Assembly (NCBI GenBank): GCA_002307315.1
Contig: DBTZ01000045.1
Coordinates: 1-23,020, forward strand
Direction: 5' to 3'
Origin: Alphaproteobacteria bacterium UBA1303
GTDB lineage: Bacteria; Pseudomonadota; Alphaproteobacteria; Micropepsales; Micropepsaceae
DNA: 23,020 bases
Numbering within the stretch: position 1 is the first letter of the stretch; each line of letters opens with the position of its first letter. The notes under the pieces are model-generated. The model did not search any database. It saw only the letters and a program-made list of their open reading frames with translations, and was not told where the DNA came from. The position numbers were made by a program, and so were the translations under genes. This document shows positions 1-6,819 of the stretch, in pieces.

Positions 1-47
1 AGCGATGCGTTGAGCTTACTGGTCCTAATCGCTCGATTGGCTTGATT
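1..47 (+). rRNA. rrl: 23S ribosomal RNA, 3' end (partial)
   Basis: The first bases match the conserved 3' end of bacterial 23S rRNA, including the GAGCTTACTGGTCCTAATCG segment and the closing GGCTTGATT (39-47), which pairs with the 5' end of 23S to form helix 1. The gene starts before the window. The 3' boundary is estimated from the terminal helix. It is followed 86 bases later by 5S rRNA, as in a standard 16S-23S-5S operon. Confidence 0.9.
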
Positions 48-63
48 GCCAGCACTTCGTTTC

Positions 64-87
64 ATGTCTGGAAACAAGGCCAGACAT
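64..87 (+). other. Hairpin in the 23S-5S spacer
   Basis: ATGTCTGG (64-71) and CCAGACAT (80-87) form a perfect 8-base-pair stem with an 8-base loop, 16 bases after the 23S end. It has no T tract, so it is not a terminator. A position between 23S and 5S suggests an RNA-processing structure; that role is inferred. Confidence 0.6.
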
Positions 88-111
88 AATTTGTCTTTCA
101 AGTGTCGTATC

Positions 112-269
112 TTCAGCTTCTGTCTTTAGCCGGACTGGTGATCCTGGCGGAGGAATTCCACCCGATCCCATTCCGAACTCGGCCGTTAAAGCCTCCAGCG
201 CCTATGGTACTGCGGCCTAAGCCGCGGGAGAGTCGGTCGTCGCCAGTCCTGCCAAGGACAGAAGCTGAA
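112..269 (+). other. Processing stem enclosing 5S rRNA
   Basis: TTCAGCTTCTGTCTTT (112-127) is complementary to AAGGACAGAAGCTGAA (254-269), giving a 16-base-pair stem with one G-U pair that encloses the whole 5S gene. Long flanking stems of this kind are typical substrates for RNase III/RNase E maturation of pre-5S rRNA. The pairing is seen directly; the processing role is inferred from rRNA operon biology. Confidence 0.7.
134..247 (+). rRNA. rrf: 5S ribosomal RNA
   Basis: This is a 114-base 5S gene. It contains the conserved block CCCGATCCCATTCCGAACTC (161-180), the CTATGGTACTGC segment and the GGGAGAGTCGGTCGTCGCCA segment characteristic of alphaproteobacterial 5S rRNA. The ends ACTGG and CCAGT pair to close helix I, which sets the boundaries to within a base or two. 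It is cotranscribed with the upstream 23S and followed by a terminator. Confidence 0.93.
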
Positions 270-308
270 TTCCTTACGCATCGAAAGCGTAGGGCGCCTT
301 CACACATT

Positions 309-340
309 AACCCCGTCGGAGAAATCCGGCGGGGTTTTTT
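309..340 (+). terminator. Rho-independent terminator of the rRNA operon
   Basis: CCCCGTCGG (311-319) pairs with CCGGCGGGG (326-334), with one G-U pair and a short loop, and is followed directly by six T residues (335-340). It lies about 60 bases after 5S and is a textbook intrinsic terminator. A smaller hairpin, CCTTACGC/GCGTAGGG (about 273-293), precedes it. Confidence 0.9.
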
Positions 341-581
341 GTTTATGACGCACTATTCATTGGCTTGCCGGCATGCGCGGCCTAACATGCGCGCGTCCAT
401 CGTGGCGGTCCGCCATGCGTGCCCGCTTTGGAGCCGATGGCCTTCTCCGGAGCCGTTCCCGGCAGAGAGGGCGGCATATTTTCCTTTGCGCGGCTTTCGT
501 GGGGCATTGGCGCATTGATTTGAAACGACCGCTTCGGTGCAGGCATGGGGGCGTGCGGTCAAACCATAGAGTTTGCTCTGC

Positions 582-1310
582 ATGGATTTTGTGCGACCGC
601 GGCGATCGGTGCGAATTGGAAGATGGGGCAATCTCGCGGTTGTCGTATTGCTGCATTTCGGTTTTATCGCCGCGTTTATCTTAGCCATCCCCCATTTCTA
701 TCGCCGAGATGAGCCGCCGCAGGAAGCCGTACTGATTCTTACAGCCGCCGGCGAAACAACGAAGCCGAAACGAACGCAAGAGAGCGGCGGCGGCGCTTCG
801 TATTGGTACGTTTTGCCGCCGTCGGTGCTTCGACAGCTCGGACCGCAATCGTCGATTTCGACGGAAGAAGGGCGGCTGGCGCTGGGACGGGCGTTGTTTT
901 CCTGTGCGCCTGACAACTGGCACCGGTTGACAGAAGAGGAACGCGGCAAGTGTGCGCGGCGCGGCGGTTTCGTCGCCGATTTGCGCGGATCGCTGGTAAT
1001 GGTTCCGCATCCATATGTGAGGTCGGCCGACGGTTGGCGCCGCGAAGCCGTGCGCAGTCAGCAGCCGATGGTGGTGCCGGGGGGGATTTTCGGACTGATG
1101 GGCGCGATCATCGACGGTTCGATTTTCGATTCCGAAAGCACGATACGCAACCCGCAGCACTGGCCGACGGCACAAGACGTCAAGGAGACGCCGCGGGAGG
1201 CTCTCACCCGCAGGCGCAACACGGCGGATGCATGTGTCGGGGCGGCGGCTTCGCATGCGGAATGCAACGACGAGACGGTATCCGGGCGCCAATCCGACAA
1301 GGATCGCTAG
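582..1310 (+). CDS. Membrane-anchored protein of unknown function
   Basis: The product is 242 aa from the ATG at 582; a TTG at 573 in the same frame is an alternative. I do not recognise the family. A basic N-terminus (RPRRSVRIGR) precedes one strong transmembrane segment (about residues 18-40, NLAVVVLLHFGFIAAFILAI), so the bulk is probably periplasmic with an N-in anchor. The middle holds a motif with paired cysteines, LFSCAPDNWHRLTEEERGKC, which could form a disulfide. The arrangement of one N-terminal anchor and a periplasmic tail recalls TonB-like proteins, but no TonB C-terminal motif is visible. The stop TAG (1308-1310) lies inside the CTAG end of a palindromic element, so the C-terminus may be altered by that insertion. 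No clear ribosome binding site is visible. The 241 bases before it, after the rRNA terminator, hold only short inverted repeats (for example TGGCGG/CCGCCA near 404-417). Confidence 0.65.
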   Translation: MDFVRPRRSVRIGRWGNLAVVVLLHFGFIAAFILAIPHFYRRDEPPQEAVLILTAAGETTKPKRTQESGGGASYWYVLPPSVLRQLGPQSSISTEEGRLALGRALFSCAPDNWHRLTEEERGKCARRGGFVADLRGSLVMVPHPYVRSADGWRREAVRSQQPMVVPGGIFGLMGAIIDGSIFDSESTIRNPQHWPTAQDVKETPREALTRRRNTADACVGAAASHAECNDETVSGRQSDKDR

Positions 1311-1380
1311 TGTCCCGATTCCGAAATTCGTTACACCTGATATCGACATTTTTCGAATTTCGGAATCGAAAGGACACTAG
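1307..1380. repeat. CTAG-ended palindromic element, copy A
   Basis: This 74-base element starts and ends with CTAG. The outer stem CTAGTGTCC/GGACACTAG (1307-1315 and 1372-1380) is perfect. The inner stem CGATTCCGAAATTCG/CGAATTTCGGAATCG (1316-1330 and 1354-1368) is a perfect 15 base pairs. A 3-base bulge (AAA) sits on the right arm and the loop is 23 bases. It has no coding capacity. The architecture matches copies B and C. CTAG ends would fit insertion with TA duplication, as in IS630/Tc1-type elements, so a MITE is the likeliest class. It overlaps the stop codon of the upstream gene. Confidence 0.85.
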
Positions 1381-1394
1381 CCAACCTATTGGTG

Positions 1395-1472
1395 CTAGTG
1401 TCGTTTCTGTTTCGAAGTTCGTTACCTGTGCCGATATAGAGAATAAAACGAACTTCGAGACCACGACACTAG
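1395..1472. repeat. CTAG-ended palindromic element, copy B
   Basis: This 78-base element has an outer stem CTAGTGTCGT/ACGACACTAG (1395-1404 and 1463-1472) and an inner stem TCGAAGTTCGTT/AACGAACTTCGA (1412-1423 and 1447-1458), separated by an unpaired internal loop, with a 23-base apical loop. It lies 14 bases after copy A. The inner arm and loop resemble copy A (CGAARTTCGTTAC followed by a GATAT motif), and the differences between the copies are matched on both arms. Confidence 0.85.
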
Positions 1473-1572
1473 AGCAACGAGCGCAAAAGTGGAATCGGTT
1501 TTGCGCGCAAAATTGCGACAAAACAAGGAGTAAGAGCAACGAAAGCGTGTTCGCTTTTTCGCGCTTTGCTCT
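1471..1572. repeat. Alphaproteobacterial AGAGC-type intergenic repeat
   Basis: This stretch begins AGAGC, contains GCGCAAAAGTGGAATCGG followed by TTTTGCGC, then AAACAAGGAGTAAGAGC, and ends GCTCT. GCGCAAAA (1481-1488) pairs with TTTTGCGC (1499-1506), and AGAGCAA (1533-1539) pairs with TTGCTCT (1566-1572). The order and core resemble the abundant rhizobial repeat with a CGAAAAGTGG...CCGGTTTTCGG hairpin followed by an AAACAA...AGAGC segment; I recognise this from memory and have not aligned it. It overlaps the end of copy B and reaches the stop codon of the purine permease. Confidence 0.6.
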
Positions 1573-2860
1573 ATCCGATCGCCACTTTTGCCGCGAACAG
1601 AACGGCGATCACGGCGACGGCGAGGTTTACTTCGCGCCAGCGGCCGGAAACCAGCTTGATCGCGGTATGGGCGATGAAGCCGATGCCGATGCCGGCGGCG
1701 ATCGAATAGGTGAAGGGGATCGCCAGTGCGGTGATGAGGGCGGGGGCGGCTTCGGTTAGGTCGTCCCAGTCGATTTCTTTAAGGCCCCTGGTCATCAACG
1801 CGGCGACGAAGATCAGCGCGGGCGCAGTGGCGAAGGCCGGCACCGCCCCGGCCAAGGGCGCGAAGAACAGGCTGAGCAGGAACAAGATCGCCACCACCAC
1901 CGCGGCCAGCCCGGTCTTGGCGCCGGCCTGAATGCCGGCGGCGCTTTCGATATAGGCGGTCACCGGCGAGGTTCCCAGCGAGGCGCCGATCATGGTGCCG
2001 AGCGCATCGCAGGTCAGCGCCCGCTTTGCGTTCTTCAAGCGCCCGTTGGCTTCGAGCAGACCGCCTTGATGGGCCACGGCGGTCAGCGTGCCCGAGGTAT
2101 CCAGCATTTCGATCAGCAGAAACACGAACACCGCGGTGGCGATGGCGATTTCAGGTGCGCCGGTAAAATGCATGGCCAGGAAGGTGGGTGCGATCGACGG
2201 CGGCAGCCCGGCCACGCCATCGATGTGGGTCAGCCCCAGCGCTACGGCGGCAAAGGTTGCGACCAGTATGCCGATCAAGACCGCGCCGACGATTTTCCGC
2301 GCCGCCAGCGCGAAGATGACGACGAAGGCGAGCGCCGCGATCAGCACCTTGGCATCGGCCAGGTTGCCGACATCGACCAGCGTCGTAGGGCTGCCGACCA
2401 CGATCCCGGCGCTTTCCAACCCGATCAGCGCCAGAAAAAATCCTATCCCCGAAGCGATCGCCAGCTTCATGCTTTTGGGCAGGGCGTTGATCAGCCATTC
2501 GCGCGCCGGTGAAATCGAAATCGCTACGAACAGAATGCCGGCGAGGAAAACGCAGCCGAGCGCCAAGCGCCAGTCGCCGCCGAACGCCGGCACCACGGTG
2601 AAGGCGAAATAGGCGTTCAGCCCCATGCCGGGGGCCAGCGCTACCGGCAGCTTGGCGTAAAGGCCCATGATCGCCGTGGTTGCGGCGGTGGCAATACAGG
2701 TGGCGACGAATACCGCGTCCTTGTCCAGGCCCGCCATCCCCAGAATGTGGGGATTGACGAACATGATGTAGGCCATGGTGAGAAAGGTGGTGATGCCGCC
2801 GATGATTTCGCGCGTCACCCGCGCGTCGCGCGCCGCCGGCCCGAAGATTTTCTCGAACAT
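1571..2860 (-). CDS. AzgA-type purine permease (NCS2/AzgA family)
   Basis: This 429 aa integral membrane protein is predicted to take up purine bases (adenine, guanine or hypoxanthine) by proton symport across the inner membrane. The N-terminus (FEKIFG...TREIIGGITTFLTMAYIMFVNP) is the signature start of the AzgA/PbuG/GhxP group. It is followed by a conserved CIATAATTAIMGLYAKLPVA stretch, the APGMGLNAYFAF motif, and a later segment, FLLIEMLDTSGTLTAVAHQ, with the family's acidic and polar residues. Length is normal for the family and hydrophobic segments run to the C-terminus. The exact substrate cannot be read from sequence. The gene stands alone and converges on the unknown gene at 582-1310. 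Its TAG stop is contributed by the repeat at 1471-1572. A long structured leader lies upstream. Confidence 0.93.
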   Translation of the reverse strand: MFEKIFGPAARDARVTREIIGGITTFLTMAYIMFVNPHILGMAGLDKDAVFVATCIATAATTAIMGLYAKLPVALAPGMGLNAYFAFTVVPAFGGDWRLALGCVFLAGILFVAISISPAREWLINALPKSMKLAIASGIGFFLALIGLESAGIVVGSPTTLVDVGNLADAKVLIAALAFVVIFALAARKIVGAVLIGILVATFAAVALGLTHIDGVAGLPPSIAPTFLAMHFTGAPEIAIATAVFVFLLIEMLDTSGTLTAVAHQGGLLEANGRLKNAKRALTCDALGTMIGASLGTSPVTAYIESAAGIQAGAKTGLAAVVVAILFLLSLFFAPLAGAVPAFATAPALIFVAALMTRGLKEIDWDDLTEAAPALITALAIPFTYSIAAGIGIGFIAHTAIKLVSGRWREVNLAVAVIAVLFAAKVAIG

Positions 2861-3313
2861 GTGCTTACCCGCCGTATCGCCGGCAAAAAAAGGGGCGGGC
2901 GCCGTATCGGTCGATATGCCCTTGAGAACGAGAAAGGCCGGGTAAAAACCCGGCCCTTCTTCCGCAAAGATTTGCGGTAACTCTCCCCGAACTTGGCCGT
3001 TCTTTTCTGGAGGCCTTTTTGGCTCTCTGTGTGCGAGTTACATAATGGAAATTCGCAAAGATGTCACGATCTTTCACCTTGGAGTCCATGCAAGGGAGTT
3101 TCTTGCCGAATATCGAGTAACATATTGTATATATTGTATAAAATTATCGTGCCAGGCATGCCGCACCGGCTTCGTGCGACCGTTTTTAGCCGCCTGCTGT
3201 GGTTTTTCGACCATATTTTCGCCTTATCTCTTTGGCCCTGCCTTCTCTTCGTGCGCCGGCAATTTCGGCGGGGCATGCTTGACATTGTTGCGCGGTGCTT
3301 AGAGCGTTGCCGG
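2861..3313. promoter_or_regulatory. Divergent intergenic region with structured permease leader
   Basis: These 453 bases separate the minus-strand permease from the plus-strand secreted protein. On the permease side there are two consecutive hairpins: GGCCGGGT/ACCCGGCC (2936-2943 and 2948-2955, 4-base loop) and CCGCAAA/TTTGCGG (2962-2968 and 2971-2977). Read towards the permease, the first is followed by TTTCTCGTT, a weak terminator-like tail, so an attenuated leader is possible. GCCGTATCG is repeated at 2871 and 2901. An AT-rich stretch (about 3118-3150) with several TATA-like hexamers is a likely promoter zone. A purine-responsive riboswitch would fit the context, but I could not match a known consensus. 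Confidence 0.4.
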
Positions 3314-4936
3314 ATGTGGCGGCTGGCGGCAGTCCTGGGGGTGATGGTGTGTCTGGCGGCGGCGCAGGCATCCGGTTCCTGGCGCGTGACCAAGGATAGC
3401 TGGAGCGCCGAAGACGAAGCCGGGTTTTCCCGTTTCGTCGCCGCCATCGGGGCAAGCAATTGTTCGTCGGCGCAAAGCTGCTTGCGCGATCCTGCCAATC
3501 CGTACCGGGCGACCGACAAACGCTTCGTCGATATCGATGCCGATTGCGCCAAGTGGCCGTATCTGTTGCGCGGCTATTACGCCTGGAAGAACGGCCTGCC
3601 GTTTTCCTATGTCGATTGGGTGTCCGGCCGGGGCGGGGATTTGCGCCACAGCAAACAATCCAACCGGCCGGCCGGACGGCGCGCGCTGATCGACCGCGGG
3701 GCCGGCATCGACGGGCCGGGCGCTTTGCGCTTGTTGCTCGACGAGGTGACCTCCGCCAGCTATCGCACCGACGCCGGACAAAAAGCCGGTCCGTTGGCGG
3801 ATTTCTATTCCCCGGCGATTGCGCCCGGATCGATCCGCCCCGGCACGGTGATCTACGACATCAACGGCCATGTCGGGATCGTTTATCGGGTCGAGGCCGA
3901 CGGGCGCATCCATTACATGGACGCCCATCCCGATTTCACCATCTCGCGCAGCGTCTATGGGGCGCAGTTCGGCAAAAGCCCGCTGCGGCTGGGCGGTGGC
4001 TTGAAGAACTGGCGGCCGCAGCGGCTGAAGGGCGCGCATGCGGACGGCGAGGGCCATCTGATCGGCGGGCGCATCGAACCCGTCGGCAACGATAAAATCG
4101 CCGATTATTCGCTGGTCCAATATGCCGGCACCGAGGGCGGCGACGAAAGCAACGCGCGCTTCGTTTATAACGGCGAGGAGATGGGCTTCTACGCCTATGT
4201 CCGCACCGCGGTATCGGGCGGCAAGATGAATTATAATCCGTTGTTCGAACTGAAAAGCGCGATGCGCACGCTGTGCAACGATCTGAAGGACCGGGCGCAA
4301 TATGTCGATCTGGCGATCAGCCAGAAGCTCGATCGGCGGCCCCATCCCGAAACCTTGCCCGACAACATCTACGGCACCGACGACGGCGAATGGGAACTCT
4401 ACGCCACCTCGTCGCGCGATGCCCGGCTGAAGGCCGGTTTCGCTCAAGTTTATCGCGACATGGCGGCGATGATCGACATGTGGGTGACGCGCGACCCTAA
4501 GCTGGTCTATGATGGGTTGGACCTGCGGGCCGATCTGCAAAAGACCTATGCGGCGGAATCGGCGGCCTGCACCATTACCTATCTCAATTCGGCCAAGCGG
4601 CCGGTGGCGATGCGTTTCGACGACATGACGCGGCGGCTGTTCGCGCTGTCGTTCGATCCCTTCCATTGCATCGAGCTGCGCTGGGGCGCCAGCGGCGAGG
4701 AGCGCGCCGGTTGCCCGGACGGCACATACAAACGGCGCTGGTACGAGGCCGAGCGCCGCCTGCGCAATCAGCCCGACCGCACTTACGACATCTTCATGGG
4801 CTTCGATCTCGACCGGTTGAACCGGGCGGTCAAGGGCAGCGGCATCGACGATCCGCCGCCGGTGGATGTGAAAGCGCTGATCGATGCCATGCCGCCGCAA
4901 GTGCCGCTCGAGCCGATGAAGCCGGTGGGGCGGTAA
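3314..4936 (+). CDS. Secreted protein of unknown function, possible NlpC/P60-like fold
   Basis: The product is 540 aa from the ATG at 3314, chosen because it opens a clean signal peptide (MWRLAAVLGVMVCLAAAQAS, cleavage near AQA-SG). The ATG at 3275 and earlier starts are in frame but add an atypical N-terminus. I do not recognise a named family. Residues 75-95 (DADCAKWPYLLRGYYAWKNG) place Cys78 at the start of a predicted helix. GTVIYDINGHVGIVYRV places His186 in a strand, and IHYMDAHPD adds Asp203/His205. Cys, then xHVGIV, then a polar residue is the order of a papain-like NlpC/P60 or CHAP hydrolase, although the Cys-His spacing is long. The C-terminal half (about residues 270-530) is predicted soluble, with several cysteines and no recognisable domain. 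The export signal and cysteines suggest the periplasm. The gene is monocistronic between intergenic regions. Confidence 0.75.
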   Translation: MWRLAAVLGVMVCLAAAQASGSWRVTKDSWSAEDEAGFSRFVAAIGASNCSSAQSCLRDPANPYRATDKRFVDIDADCAKWPYLLRGYYAWKNGLPFSYVDWVSGRGGDLRHSKQSNRPAGRRALIDRGAGIDGPGALRLLLDEVTSASYRTDAGQKAGPLADFYSPAIAPGSIRPGTVIYDINGHVGIVYRVEADGRIHYMDAHPDFTISRSVYGAQFGKSPLRLGGGLKNWRPQRLKGAHADGEGHLIGGRIEPVGNDKIADYSLVQYAGTEGGDESNARFVYNGEEMGFYAYVRTAVSGGKMNYNPLFELKSAMRTLCNDLKDRAQYVDLAISQKLDRRPHPETLPDNIYGTDDGEWELYATSSRDARLKAGFAQVYRDMAAMIDMWVTRDPKLVYDGLDLRADLQKTYAAESAACTITYLNSAKRPVAMRFDDMTRRLFALSFDPFHCIELRWGASGEERAGCPDGTYKRRWYEAERRLRNQPDRTYDIFMGFDLDRLNRAVKGSGIDDPPPVDVKALIDAMPPQVPLEPMKPVGR

Positions 4937-5138
4937 GGCGGCGGAGCGCGTGGCCTGAATCCGAAACGGCGGCACTCGACAATCGGCTATATGAGTCCGA
5001 AGGCCTTCGAGGCGAAGGCAGGAGTAGCTTAAGCGGGTGTCAACCGAACCGGCAGCAGCTCATTATGTCTTGCGCCGTTCAGAGACGTCACCAAAACACC
5101 GCAATTCGTCCAAAATTCTGCCGATTCATATAGTCACT

Positions 5139-5160
5139 TATCATAACGTGCGTTATGATA
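5139..5160. promoter_or_regulatory. Palindromic operator upstream of marR-emrAB
   Basis: TATCATAAC (5139-5147) and GTTATGATA (5152-5160) form a perfect 9+9 inverted repeat around GTGC, centred 36 bases before the marR start. MarR-family dimers bind palindromes of this size and usually repress their own operon, so this is the likely operator. TATCAT at 5139-5144 could also act as a -10 element. Binding is inferred, not shown. Confidence 0.7.
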
Positions 5161-5185
5161 TGCGTGCTTATGTTAACTCGGCTTA

Positions 5186-5665
5186 ATGAAATCGATGCAA
5201 GAACGCGAAACCGATTTTTTCAATCTGCTGCACGACGTTGCGCACCTGTTGCGGACGCGGTTCGACCAACAGGCCCGCGCCTGGGGGCTGACCCGTGCCC
5301 AATGCGTGATTCTGATACATTTGCAGGAACATCCGGGCTGGACGCAGAACGAGATGGCGAACCATTGCCAGCTCGAACCGATCACGGTGGCGCGTCTGGT
5401 GGATCGTCTGGAGGCCAGCGGTTTCGTCGAGCGCCGGCTCGATCCGTCGGATCGCCGTATCAACCGGCTGCATCTCAAACCGCCGGCCGATCCGATCCTC
5501 GAGCAAATCCGGCGCAGCCGGGAAAACGCCTTACGGGCGCTGATGGACGATATGACCCCGGCGGTTAAAGACGCCGTCATGACCACGCTTAAACAGATGA
5601 AAGTCAAATTGACGACGGGCTGCATGGCCCGGGTTCAGGATGCCTCCAAGGAAAAAACGGAATGA
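5186..5665 (+). CDS. MarR-family transcriptional regulator
   Basis: This 159 aa winged-helix regulator has the normal MarR length. The order is an N-terminal dimerisation helix, then LTRAQCVILIHLQEHPGWTQ, the recognition helix region (LEPITVARLVDRLEASGFVE), and the wing with the family signature RRLDPSDRR, followed by the C-terminal dimer helices (about residues 95-150). A second in-frame ATG at 5195 is possible; no strong ribosome binding site distinguishes them. The stop overlaps the emrA start (ATGA), so it heads the efflux operon and probably represses it through the palindrome at 5139-5160, with release by a phenolic or lipophilic ligand as in EmrR/MprA. The ligand is unknown. Confidence 0.93.
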   Translation: MKSMQERETDFFNLLHDVAHLLRTRFDQQARAWGLTRAQCVILIHLQEHPGWTQNEMANHCQLEPITVARLVDRLEASGFVERRLDPSDRRINRLHLKPPADPILEQIRRSRENALRALMDDMTPAVKDAVMTTLKQMKVKLTTGCMARVQDASKEKTE

Positions 5666-6807
5666 ATATTTCTCCCGGCAGCAAAGACGACGCCTATTAC
5701 CGCGCCACCGCCCCCGAAAGCCGCAGCGTGCGCAGTATGCTGCTCGATTTGTGGAACGACAAACCGCGGCTGCACAAGTTGGCGATGATTTGGGGCACGG
5801 CGCTGGTGGCCGGCGTGTCGCTGTTCCTGTGGCTGTCGGGCGACCGCTACACCGGCACCGACAACGCCTATGTCCGCGCCGCCAAGCTGATGGTGACCAC
5901 CGACGTTTCCGGCGTGGTCAAAACCGTCGAGGTCACGCAGGGCCAGCACGTTAAAAAAGGGCAGGTGCTGTTCACCCTCGACCGCGAGCCGTTCGAAATT
6001 GCGATGGCGGCGGATCGGGCGGCGTTGGATCAGACGGCGCTCGATCTGCAGTCGACCAAGGCAACCTACCGCAGTACGGTCGGGCAGGCGGCGGCGCAGG
6101 CCGCCCAGACGCGGTTGGCCGAACTGACCTATCGGCGGTATCTGTCGCTGGCCAAGACCGACGCGATTTCCGCCGAGCAGCTCGATCAGGCGCGCGGGGC
6201 CCTACAGACCGCTCGGGCGACCCTGATTGCCCAGAAGCAGAACGCCCAGATCCAGTTGGCCAAATTGAACGGCGATCCCGATCTGCCGGTGGACCGTTCT
6301 CCCGCCTATCTCAAGGCCAAGGCGGCGTTTGACGAAGCGAAGCGTCAGCTTGCCCACACCGTGGTGCGCGCGCCGTTCGAAGGCGACGTCGGCGAGGTGG
6401 ATTCGCTGCAGCCCGGCATTTTGGTAATCTCCTCGCTGTCGTCGTTCTCGACCACCAGCGCGGTCGGTCTGGTGGCGACCGAGGATATGTGGGTTTCCGC
6501 CGACATGAAGGAAACCGACCTGACCCGCGTGCGCGAAGGCAATCGGGTCGAATTCACCGTCGATACCTATCCCGGCCGTACCTGGCACGGCACCGTCGAT
6601 GCGATCAGCCGCGCCAGCGATTCCGCCTTCTCGGTGCTGCCGTCCGAGAACACCTCGGCCAACTGGGTGAAGGTGGTGCAGCGCATTCCGGTGCGCATCA
6701 AGATCGACCGCGCCGCCGGCGATCCGCCGTTGCGCGCCGGCATGAGCGCGGTGATTTCCATCGATACCGGCCACCGCCGTTGGTGGCGGATGTTGTTCGG
6801 CGGCTGA
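5662..6807 (+). CDS. emrA: EmrA-like membrane fusion protein (HlyD family)
   Basis: This 381 aa periplasmic adaptor belongs to a tripartite drug efflux system. After a cytoplasmic N-terminus, one transmembrane segment (about residues 38-58, LAMIWGTALVAGVSLFLWLS) anchors it. The EmrA-type motif TDNAYVRA follows, then the first biotinyl-lipoyl half (VSGVVKTVEVTQGQHVKKGQ), an alpha-helical hairpin (about 110-225), the second lipoyl half (VVRAPFEGDVGEVDSLQPG) and a beta-barrel region (VSADMKETDLTRVREGNRVE). It starts inside the marR stop codon and is followed by emrB after 12 bases. It should link the MFS pump to an outer-membrane channel, which is not encoded nearby. Substrates cannot be predicted. 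Confidence 0.93.
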   Translation: MNISPGSKDDAYYRATAPESRSVRSMLLDLWNDKPRLHKLAMIWGTALVAGVSLFLWLSGDRYTGTDNAYVRAAKLMVTTDVSGVVKTVEVTQGQHVKKGQVLFTLDREPFEIAMAADRAALDQTALDLQSTKATYRSTVGQAAAQAAQTRLAELTYRRYLSLAKTDAISAEQLDQARGALQTARATLIAQKQNAQIQLAKLNGDPDLPVDRSPAYLKAKAAFDEAKRQLAHTVVRAPFEGDVGEVDSLQPGILVISSLSSFSTTSAVGLVATEDMWVSADMKETDLTRVREGNRVEFTVDTYPGRTWHGTVDAISRASDSAFSVLPSENTSANWVKVVQRIPVRIKIDRAAGDPPLRAGMSAVISIDTGHRRWWRMLFGG

Positions 6808-6819
6808 CGGACGATAAAA

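Noticed and set aside
102..518. Open frames over the 5S rRNA and terminator
   Set aside because: They read through a structural RNA and a terminator, so they are not coding.
950..1759. A 269-codon open frame running across the repeats and the permease end
   Set aside because: It crosses three palindromic elements and overlaps real genes out of frame; there is no domain signal.
2930..3060. Glycine or guanidine riboswitch in the permease leader, suggested by a GGGGAGAG stretch on the minus strand
   Set aside because: The other conserved blocks of those aptamers are missing and the gene is a purine permease.
3299..4975. A 558-codon open frame on the minus strand opposite the secreted protein
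   Set aside because: It is rich in Arg, Ala, His and Pro with no domain or signal peptide, as expected for an antisense frame in GC-rich DNA, and the plus strand has a coherent exported protein.
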